DNA from: Actinomycetota bacterium
GTDB lineage: Bacteria > Actinomycetota > Acidimicrobiia > Acidimicrobiales > CADCTF01
Assembly (NCBI GenBank): GCA_019348305.1
Contig: JAHWJQ010000033.1
Location: 1-14,381 of the forward strand
DNA: 14,381 bases
Direction of reading: 5' to 3'
A program made the position numbers and the translations under genes. The notes below the pieces were generated by a model, which saw nothing but the letters and a program-made list of their open reading frames with translations, was not told the origin of the DNA and ran no database searches. Numbering within the stretch: the stretch's first letter is position 1; the number at the start of each line of letters is the position of its first letter. This document shows, piece after piece, positions 6,270-11,870 of the stretch.

Positions 6270-7419
6270 GTGGTGCCGGCAGCGCCGCCAGCTCGGCCGT
6301 CACCTCCGGGTCGTCCTCGTGCTCGCTGAGCTCATCGACCAGATCCCTACGTCCCAGGCGCGCCGCCGCCCAGACGGCGTGGCCGCGGAGGACGGGATCG
6401 CGGTCCCGCAACGCCGAGCCCAGTGCCCGCCCCACCCGCTCGTCGGTTCCGTCGCCGACGTTGCCCAGCGCGACGAGGGCGTTGCGGCGGAGGTAGCGGG
6501 CCTGACGGGCAGGGACGTACCACCGGGCGAAGCGCTCGAGGAGGGCGTGGTCGTCGGGCTCCTCGAGGATCTCCAGTAGCTGGACGGTGGCCTCGGCCCC
6601 GGGCTCCGCGGGGGGAGGCGGGCGCCGGCTGATCTCCACCCGGTTCGGCGGGCACACCTCCTGGCAGTCGTCACAGCCGTAGATACGGCTTCCGAGAGCG
6701 ACTCGGTGCTCGCGGGGGAACACCCCCTCAGCCTGCAGCAGCCAGGCCAGGCACCGGCGGGCGTCGAGCACCCCGGGGCTGACGAGCGCCCCCGTCGGGC
6801 AGGCGGGGAGACACCGGGTGCAGGTGCCGCAGCCCTCGGCCGGCGGCTGGCTGTGGGCCGGGAGGGGGGCATCGGTCACGACCGCGCCGAGGACGAACCA
6901 CGAGCCCCGCCCGACCAGCAAGAGGTTGGTGTTCTTCCCGTACCACCCGAGGCCGGCTCGGTATGCCGCCTCCCGGTCGACCAAGGCGTTGTCGTCGGCC
7001 AGCACCCGCGCCCGCCACCCCACGTCGCGAAGTCGGCGCGCCATCCGCTCGAGCCCCTGGCGAAGAGGGACGTAGTGGTCGACCCAGGAATACCGGGCGA
7101 CGGTTCCCGACGCTGCCGGTGCCGCTGCCACGATCGGCTCTCGTCGGCGGTAGGAGCGGGCTCCTACCACCAGCGCCTCGGCGCCTGGAAGGGCGTCGGC
7201 CGGCGTCGTCGAGCGTTTGGGGTTACGGAAGGTGAACTGCATCCCGGCCGACAGCCCGGCGGCCTTGCGCTCCTCGAGAAGCCGCCTGGTGCCTTCGAAA
7301 GGGCTGGCAGCTGCAAAGCCGACTGCGTCGAGCCCGCCAGCCAGCCCCTCGCGTTCGAGCTCGCCGGCCAGGGCATCGAGGTCCGAGGAGCTGTCACGCC
7401 CTGGCTTGGTGGTCGGCAC
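6244..7419 (-). CDS. queG: Epoxyqueuosine reductase QueG (iron-sulfur, cobalamin-dependent type)
   Basis: QueG reduces epoxyqueuosine to queuosine at the wobble position (34) of GUN-anticodon tRNAs, in the cytoplasm, using cobalamin and two 4Fe-4S clusters. The 391-residue protein shows the family's landmarks. The region before the clusters has AGLGWYGKN (155 to 163). The ferredoxin-like cluster motif CGTCTRCLPACP has Cys 197, 200, 203 and 207, and the second set (GCDDCQEVCP) has Cys 249, 252 and 256 with Cys 223 as the likely partner. A HEAT-like C-terminal part (about 305 to 385) has repeated LRDRDPVLRGHAVWAAARLG-type helices. The length is normal. GTG at 7419 is chosen as the most upstream in-frame start; no good ribosome site is seen. 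It is the first gene of the run down to the ROK kinase. Many actinobacteria keep a QueG relative, so the true substrate deserves caution. Confidence 0.88.
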   Translation of the reverse strand: MPTTKPGRDSSSDLDALAGELEREGLAGGLDAVGFAAASPFEGTRRLLEERKAAGLSAGMQFTFRNPKRSTTPADALPGAEALVVGARSYRRREPIVAAAPAASGTVARYSWVDHYVPLRQGLERMARRLRDVGWRARVLADDNALVDREAAYRAGLGWYGKNTNLLLVGRGSWFVLGAVVTDAPLPAHSQPPAEGCGTCTRCLPACPTGALVSPGVLDARRCLAWLLQAEGVFPREHRVALGSRIYGCDDCQEVCPPNRVEISRRPPPPAEPGAEATVQLLEILEEPDDHALLERFARWYVPARQARYLRRNALVALGNVGDGTDERVGRALGSALRDRDPVLRGHAVWAAARLGRRDLVDELSEHEDDPEVTAELAALPAPRAGVSATA

Positions 7420-7461
7420 CCGGCCATGCTTGCACCCCCCGGTGAGGGATGGCCGCCGGGC

Positions 7462-7479
7462 GTCTAGCTCGTCTAGCTC
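7462..7479 (-). repeat. 9-base tandem duplication giving sepH two in-frame stops
   Basis: The unit gtctagctc occurs twice in a row at 7462 to 7470 and 7471 to 7479. On the coding strand this reads AGC-TAG-ACG-AGC-TAG, so the sepH stop at 7475 to 7473 is followed by a second in-frame TAG at 7466 to 7464. Confidence 0.7.
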
Positions 7480-9587
7480 GGCGTGCGGCCGAAGCGGCGG
7501 CGCCGGGGCTGGGCCGCGGGCCGGGCGGGCCGCAGTGGCGGGCGGTTGGCCGGCAGTACCACCTCGGCCTCCGGCTCACCCTCCCCCACGAGGGGCGTGG
7601 CCCGGCTGGCCCGGATGGTCAAGACCCGAGGGTCGGAGGAGCCGGCGCCGGCCGGTGGATCCGACTCGGCGACATCCGGCCCCGCCACATCCAACAACGA
7701 GTCGTCGGGCTCCTCGTCCGCGAAGTCGGCCTCGACGGGTTCGGGCGGCGTGGCCGGCTCGCCGCCCGCAACCGGTGCGCCCGACGGCGGTACCGCCCAC
7801 ACCGAGGTCCCGGAACTGGAGACGGCCCCAGCCGCCGGCGGCGGCTCGTCGGTGAGCGTCGGCGGCGCCGCCGCTGACCGTCGCCGGGGAGAGTCGGCGG
7901 GTCGGTCCACCCGCTTGGCCTCCCTCGCCGGTGGGGCGCTCTGTTCGGTAGCGGTCGGTGCCGGGGGGGCCGGCACGGCGGTTGGCGGAGCGCCTCGCCG
8001 AGCTTCGGCCCCGGCGCCGGGCTCGCTTGGGTGGCCGGTGCCGACCCCGGACACCGAGGGTCGTCGCGATCGCGTCGTGGCCCCGCCTCCGCCGGCCTGG
8101 GCCCCGCGGAGCATCTCGAGCTTGCGCTTGTCGAGCTCGCTGCGGGCTGACTGCGCGGGTGGCGCCGGTGCCGCCGCTACCGCCGGTGGCTCGTCAGCGG
8201 GTGGCCTGCGACGCCCGCCACGCGACGATCCGGTGGCACCGTTGCCCGGAGTGCTCGCACCTTGGCGACCCGTCGTACGGGCCCGGCTTCGCCCCGGGGC
8301 GCCGGCGGTTCGCTTCGCGGCCGGCGCGGCCGGCGAGGCCCCCTTTTTCGACCTGATGGACTGCGTTGCTGGCGCCTTGGCCGCCTTGGCCGCCTTGGCG
8401 CCGCCGGCCGAGGGGGCCGGCCGCGTCGCCCTGGGTGTGCGGGAGGGGGCAGCTGCTCGCTTCGCCGACGCCGCCTTCCCACGCCTGGGGGCCGTGGCGG
8501 CCTTGGTGGCGGCCCTGGCGGTCTTCGCCGTGGGGGCCGCCTCGGCGACCTGGGCCGGTGTCGCGGGTCTCGCCTGCGAAGCCTTCGCCGTCTTGGCCGT
8601 CTTGGCCGTCTTGGCCGTCTTGGCCGTCTTGGCCGTCTTGGCCGCCCCGGCCGTCCTGGCCGTCTTGGCCGCCCTGGTCGCCTTGGCCCCGGCGGTCCTT
8701 TCCGCCCTGGTGGCCTTCACCGCCTTGGCCGGGCGGGACGGGGGCGCCGACGTAGGTCCCTTGGTGGCACCGTTGGCAGGCTCGCCAGCCGCGTCGGCTG
8801 TGTCCGGCCCGCCCCCGTCCGGGCCACTGCCGGCCGGCCGCAGCTCGGACAGGCGCGGCCGGCTGACGGAGGCCGAGGAGCGCTCGACCGGCTTCGCCGG
8901 CGCCGGCCGCTCAGGCAGGAGCGAATCGGCCGTGTGCCGGCGGCGACCGGGCTCTACGTAGCCGAGGTCGGAAGCCAGGCGATTGCGGGCGAAGAGGCCC
9001 GCCTCGCCCAGCTCGACCTCCCACTGCGCCAGCTGGGCACGTTTTCGGGACACGAAGGAGAAGGTGACCATCCACGTGTGGTTGGCCACCTGGTAGCCCG
9101 ACCACCCGGCGTCGAACTCGTCGTCGGTCAGGCGCACCCCCCGCTCGGCCAGGTTCCAGCGCACCGAGGTGGCCAGCGGCTCGGCCGAAGGGCCCCTTCG
9201 CGGCTTCGCGTAGAGCAGCTGCCTGGACTGGTTCACCACCTGGGCCCGCTCCGCTGCCACCGGGGCGGCGAAGCGGGCCACCCACTCCTCGTCCACGCCG
9301 GCCTCGGCTGCCACCTGGGCCGTCGAACGACCAGCCCGCAATCGAGCCTGGATCTCCCGGGGGCTCAGCAGGCTCTGGCGCCGTTGCCCCGGCGCGGCGC
9401 TGACCATCTCGGCTGGTGCTTCGAGGCCCGGTCCCCCCTCCTCACGCCGGCGGAGGGCCTCCGCCACCAGCGTCACCAGCTCGTCGTTCAGGGGCAGCGT
9501 GAAGCCACCCGACTTGGCGCCCTTCCGGGTGCTGAAGATGAGGCTTTGGAAGTCGGAGGTGAAGCCGACGAGGTGGAGCTGTTGCAC
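7473..9587 (-). CDS. sepH: Septation protein SepH (DUF3071) with long basic low-complexity tail
   Basis: SepH is an actinobacterial cell-division protein that stimulates FtsZ assembly at the septum. Residues about 1 to 215 form the DUF3071 region: the strand QLHLVGFTSDFQSLIF, then a helix-turn-helix (SPREIQARLRAGRSTAQVAAEAGVD and following, about 75 to 105). The next part ends in a YQVANHTWMVTFSF strand with SRKRAQLAQWEVE. From about 260 to the end (704 residues) it is Ala, Lys, Pro, Arg and Ser-rich and probably unfolded, with KTA and KAA repeats near 300 to 420 and a last basic stretch RRRRFGRTPS. Streptomyces SepH is about half this length. The start at GTG 9587 matches the family N terminus (VQQLHLVGF); an upstream GTG at 9647 would add 20 unconserved residues. 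The gap to the cysteine-rich gene upstream is 86 bases. A terminal VPSWDEI-like motif remembered from other SepH proteins is not seen. Confidence 0.88.
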   Translation of the reverse strand: MQQLHLVGFTSDFQSLIFSTRKGAKSGGFTLPLNDELVTLVAEALRRREEGGPGLEAPAEMVSAAPGQRRQSLLSPREIQARLRAGRSTAQVAAEAGVDEEWVARFAAPVAAERAQVVNQSRQLLYAKPRRGPSAEPLATSVRWNLAERGVRLTDDEFDAGWSGYQVANHTWMVTFSFVSRKRAQLAQWEVELGEAGLFARNRLASDLGYVEPGRRRHTADSLLPERPAPAKPVERSSASVSRPRLSELRPAGSGPDGGGPDTADAAGEPANGATKGPTSAPPSRPAKAVKATRAERTAGAKATRAAKTARTAGAAKTAKTAKTAKTAKTAKTAKASQARPATPAQVAEAAPTAKTARAATKAATAPRRGKAASAKRAAAPSRTPRATRPAPSAGGAKAAKAAKAPATQSIRSKKGASPAAPAAKRTAGAPGRSRARTTGRQGASTPGNGATGSSRGGRRRPPADEPPAVAAAPAPPAQSARSELDKRKLEMLRGAQAGGGGATTRSRRPSVSGVGTGHPSEPGAGAEARRGAPPTAVPAPPAPTATEQSAPPAREAKRVDRPADSPRRRSAAAPPTLTDEPPPAAGAVSSSGTSVWAVPPSGAPVAGGEPATPPEPVEADFADEEPDDSLLDVAGPDVAESDPPAGAGSSDPRVLTIRASRATPLVGEGEPEAEVVLPANRPPLRPARPAAQPRRRRFGRTPS
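8587..8640 (-). repeat. Six perfect 9-base tandem repeats inside sepH
   Basis: The plus-strand unit gccgtcttg occurs six times without error, then continues as imperfect copies (gccgccccg, gccgtcctg, gccgtcttg, gccgccctg) to about 8690. On the coding strand each unit adds three residues (Lys-Thr-Ala), so copy-number change keeps the frame. Related Lys-Ala-Ala units recur near 8380 to 8403. Confidence 0.9.
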
Positions 9588-9673
9588 GGGGGCTGCGGGC
9601 CCTTCTCGGCCCGCCTGCCGGGCCGACGTTGGCGGCGAACGTACCACCCACCCCGCTGCCCTTCCGCGGATGC

Positions 9674-9874
9674 TCAGCCGGCGGCGGGCGCGTGGCGCAG
9701 GCCTGGCACGAGGCCGGAGCGGATCAGCATTCGCACGGCACGCACCTCGCCGGCGTCGATGATGACGGCCTCGTCGGGTTCGCGCCCGCAGATGAACGCC
9801 ACCACGCAGTCATCGCAGGCAGAGCTGCCCTGCATGGAGCAGTCGTCACAGTCGATCGTCAGTGCCTCATCCAT
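9674..9874 (-). CDS. Small cysteine-rich protein, likely zinc-binding, unknown function
   Basis: The protein has 66 residues and starts MDEALTIDCDDCSMQGSSACDDCVVAF. The two CDDC pairs (Cys 9, 12, 20, 23) and Cys 29 could bind zinc or an iron-sulfur cluster. A hydrophobic/acidic second half follows (EAVIIDAGEVRAVRMLIRSGLVPGL), which may form a strand and helix. I recall similar short CDDC proteins in other actinobacteria but know of no function. The start is well supported: ATG at 9874 has AGGAG eight bases upstream. It precedes sepH on the same strand and may share its transcript. The codon choice fits a real gene, and the Cys pairs argue against chance. Confidence 0.8.
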   Translation of the reverse strand: MDEALTIDCDDCSMQGSSACDDCVVAFICGREPDEAVIIDAGEVRAVRMLIRSGLVPGLRHAPAAG

Positions 9875-9882
9875 TTGTCAAT

Positions 9883-9887
9883 CTCCT
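9883..9887 (-). promoter_or_regulatory. Ribosome binding site AGGAG of the cysteine-rich protein
   Basis: AGGAG lies eight bases before ATG at 9874. Its first three bases fall within the right arm of a possible hairpin (9885 to 9930), so access to it may depend on RNA folding. Confidence 0.7.
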
Positions 9888-9930
9888 GTCTCTCCACCCG
9901 TGCCCGAGCATGCCGGAGAGGTGGGACAGG
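9885..9930 (-). promoter_or_regulatory. Possible leader hairpin overlapping a ribosome binding site
   Basis: On the minus strand CCTGTC (9930 to 9925) can pair with GACAGG (9890 to 9885), and CCACC (9924 to 9920) with GGTGG (9898 to 9894), leaving an AGA bulge. The right arm takes in the first bases of the AGGAG site. A competing pairing, CTCTCC (9920 to 9915) with GGAGAG (9895 to 9890), would free that site. This is drawn by eye, with no energy calculation and no mapped transcript start. Confidence 0.3.
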
Positions 9931-10131
9931 AACGGAAACGTCGACGAAGGCCGCGGCTCGGCCCTTCCATCCGGGCGATGTCAACCGGTGAGCAGGCGGG
10001 GTTCGATAGGCGCCTGCGGACCCACGGATGGGGCAGGAGAGAAAAAAATCCGAATTCGGGCGTAAGAGCGGGCCGCTCCGCCCGTTCCTCCATTGTCCGA
10101 CACGGTCCGGCCCTCGCCGGTTCCGGGTTTG
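9931..10131. other. Intergenic spacer without a recognised gene
   Basis: Between the leader hairpin of the cysteine-rich gene and the terminator of the NYN gene I see no supported gene. It holds a TTGACA on the minus strand (9984 to 9979) with no matching minus-10 box, a run of seven A at 10042 to 10048 next to the palindrome CCGAATTCGG (10050 to 10059), and a GAGCGG/CCGCTC near-palindrome at 10066 to 10078. The promoter of the cysteine-rich protein and sepH probably lies here. Confidence 0.5.
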
Positions 10132-10171
10132 CCGGCCCCGCTCCTCGATGACCCCCGAGGAGCGGGGCCGG
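10132..10171 (-). terminator. 16-bp hairpin terminator of the NYN-domain gene
   Basis: CCGGCCCCGCTCCTCG (10132 to 10147) and CGAGGAGCGGGGCCGG (10156 to 10171) pair perfectly over 16 bp with an 8-base loop. It starts 23 bases past the NYN gene stop on the minus strand. No T run follows, so it is a strong hairpin of the high-GC type. It separates this gene from the sepH group. Confidence 0.75.
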
Positions 10172-10194
10172 TCTCATAGCCGAAAGAGCGTCCC

Positions 10195-11562
10195 TCAGGA
10201 GTCGAGGGCCGACACTGCGAACAACTGCTTCTGGGACAAGCTGTTCGCCCCCCTGGCCGCCGCTTCCCGTCGCACCCGGCGGTCGTCGGTGGCCACTGCC
10301 ACCGGCCGGTGCGCCGGCGCCTGGTCCAGCAGGTCCAAGATCACCTCGTCGGCCTCGACGCCAGCCGGCGAGAACGTCATCCGCACCCGGCCCCGGGGCA
10401 GCGAGGGGGATCTGGCGAGGTCGCCGGTGCCGTCGAACACCACGTGCACGTCGCAGCCGTTGCGGGCCGAGAGGCCCGCCAGTGCCTGGACCAGGCGCTG
10501 GCGCTGCTCCGCTATCGGGTGCTCGGGCCAGAGGCGCAGCGTGGCGTTGTAGCCGTCGACCAGCACCAGCATGCCCGGCGATCGCACCAGGAACTCGGCT
10601 GCCTCTCTCGAACCTTCCAACAGCCCGGGCGGAAGCACGAGAGGCAGGCGCTCCTCCACCGGCCGGGAAGGACGGGCTCGCCGGCGAGGCTCCCTTCCCG
10701 GCCCCGGCCCCGGTCCCGGGGGTGGCTCCTCTGGGGGCTCCTCCTGCGCCGCGTCCTGCCCCCGGGCAGCGGCAGCGGCACCCAGGGCGGCTCCCAGGCG
10801 GGCGGCGGCCGCGGCCGCCTCTTGCACCGCGGAACGAATCTGGTCGAGCGGGACCGATGGTTGAGCAGGCCGCGAGTGGTCGGCGGCGGAGCTGGCGGCC
10901 GAAGCGGGCGGCAACGGGGTGGGCGCCGGCTCCGGGTCGGGCAGCGGTGGCGCCGCCTGCCGCTCCCGCAGCTCCTGGGCCAGCCGCTGCAGCTCGTTGG
11001 TGGCCGCGGCGGCCCGGCGATGAGCGGCATCGCGCTCACGCTCCAGGGAAGCGACCCGCCGCTGCAAAGCGTCGCGCTCGGTTTCGGCCTGCCGGCGGCC
11101 CTGCCGCTCGGTGGTCAGTGCCGCGTTGGCCGAGGCGGCCTCCGCTCGGGCCTGGGCCAGTTGCTCCTCCGCCCGCTGGGCAGCCTCTTGGGCCCCCCGC
11201 AGTCGCCGCTGGGCACTGCGTTCCTCCCGCGCTTCGGCGCCGGCGGAGGAGGCCTCGGCCGCCGCCGCCCGGAGCTGTTCCAACTCGGACTCCCAGCCGT
11301 CAGGTCGGGCCAGGTACAGCCACGACGCCCGGCCCAACGACGCCTCGCCTCCGCTGGCGGCGGCCACCCTGGCCCGAAAGCCGTCGTCTTGGTCCAGCGC
11401 CCGACGGACGACCTGGCGAGCCGACGACGGCAGCCGGCTGAAGGTGAGGATCGGGCGCAGGCTCCGGGGAGGCTGGACGGGAGGGTCGTCAAGGGCGTCA
11501 GCGCGGGCGACCGCCACCGCGAGCTCGAGGGCGGGGCCCAGCAACCCGTCGTCGTCGATCAG
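10195..11562 (-). CDS. NYN-domain (YacP-like) putative RNase with coiled coil
   Basis: The protein has about 455 residues. The N-terminal globular part (about 1 to 90) holds LGPALELAVAVARA and RLPSSARQVVRRAL. A coiled coil rich in Glu, Arg, Ala and Gln spans about 95 to 205, a Pro/Ala linker about 205 to 305, and a C-terminal NYN/PIN-like nuclease domain about 330 to 450. Acidic residues expected to hold Mg2+ are present: VDGYN (Asp 336), VFDG (Asp 377), EADE (403 to 406) and ATDD (426, 427). Relatives such as YacP (Rae1) cut mRNA at ribosomes in Bacillus; the role here is inferred. The start is unsure. CTG at 11562 overlaps the stop of the zinc-ribbon gene (CTGA), has GGAAG six bases upstream, and fits the expected N terminus. 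TTG at 11544 is the nearest usual start. TTG at 11667 has a perfect AGGAGG but would overlap the upstream gene by 109 bases. Confidence 0.82.
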   Translation of the reverse strand: MIDDDGLLGPALELAVAVARADALDDPPVQPPRSLRPILTFSRLPSSARQVVRRALDQDDGFRARVAAASGGEASLGRASWLYLARPDGWESELEQLRAAAAEASSAGAEAREERSAQRRLRGAQEAAQRAEEQLAQARAEAASANAALTTERQGRRQAETERDALQRRVASLERERDAAHRRAAAATNELQRLAQELRERQAAPPLPDPEPAPTPLPPASAASSAADHSRPAQPSVPLDQIRSAVQEAAAAAARLGAALGAAAAARGQDAAQEEPPEEPPPGPGPGPGREPRRRARPSRPVEERLPLVLPPGLLEGSREAAEFLVRSPGMLVLVDGYNATLRLWPEHPIAEQRQRLVQALAGLSARNGCDVHVVFDGTGDLARSPSLPRGRVRMTFSPAGVEADEVILDLLDQAPAHRPVAVATDDRRVRREAAARGANSLSQKQLFAVSALDS

Positions 11563-11825
11563 GACCAGCTTCCGGGAGCGGCGTCGCCCACCGGGGTCCG
11601 CTCCGGCGGGGGGGTCGGCTCCGCTTCGAGCGCCACCACCGCCGAACCGTTGCCGCACCAGCGGCAAGTCACCTCCTCCACCCGCTCGTCCACCACGTCC
11701 TCGTCCTCGACGGTGAGCTCGCCTCCGACGGTGAAGTGATGGAACGCGGTGGTGCGCCGGACGCTGGTCACCGTGAACCGGGTGAGGTTGCCGCAGGCAT
11801 TGCAGCGATAGCGAGTGGCGGCCAC
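11559..11825 (-). CDS. Small zinc-ribbon protein, unknown function
   Basis: The protein has 88 residues. YRCNACGNLTRF (Cys 8 and 11) and VTCRWCGNG (Cys 54 and 57) form two CxxC knuckles about 42 residues apart, a zinc-ribbon pattern. A His/Phe-containing, strand-like middle (TTAFHHFTVGGELTVEDEDV) lies between them. Zinc ribbons commonly bind nucleic acid or protein partners; the partner here is not known. The gene end is fused by overlap to the NYN-domain gene, so a joint role in RNA handling is possible. GTG at 11825 has no ribosome site and may be read from a leaderless message, as a TACGCT box ends nine bases upstream. I know of no named family for it. Confidence 0.8.
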   Translation of the reverse strand: MAATRYRCNACGNLTRFTVTSVRRTTAFHHFTVGGELTVEDEDVVDERVEEVTCRWCGNGSAVVALEAEPTPPPERTPVGDAAPGSWS

Positions 11826-11834
11826 AGCGGTTGA

Positions 11835-11840
11835 AGCGTA
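11835..11840 (-). promoter_or_regulatory. Candidate minus-10 box (TACGCT) for the zinc-ribbon/NYN pair
   Basis: TACGCT fits the actinobacterial TAnnnT pattern and ends nine bases before GTG at 11825, placing the transcript start at or next to the start codon. No good minus-35 is seen (TCAAGA, 17 bases upstream, is weak). The 45-base divergent gap to the flippase-like gene must also hold that gene's promoter unless it lies further upstream. Confidence 0.4.
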
Positions 11841-11870
11841 CCCAGGTCGTGGCGCCGTCTTGACCTAACG

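Noticed and set aside
8587..8690. Repeat array as a CRISPR
   Set aside because: The units are nine bases with no spacers and lie in frame within sepH.
9979..9984. Perfect minus-35 TTGACA on the minus strand upstream of the CDDC gene
   Set aside because: The sequence 16 to 19 bases downstream is CCGAGC-like, with no TAnnnT box, so a standard promoter is not supported.
9991..10015. tRNA T-arm-like GGTTCGATA
   Set aside because: The bases on either side do not pair as a T stem and no acceptor or anticodon arm can be placed around it.
10042..10059. A7 tract next to CCGAATTCGG as a terminator on the minus strand
   Set aside because: The palindrome can form only a 3-bp stem with a 4-base loop, too weak for a terminator; the 16-bp hairpin upstream already serves the NYN gene.
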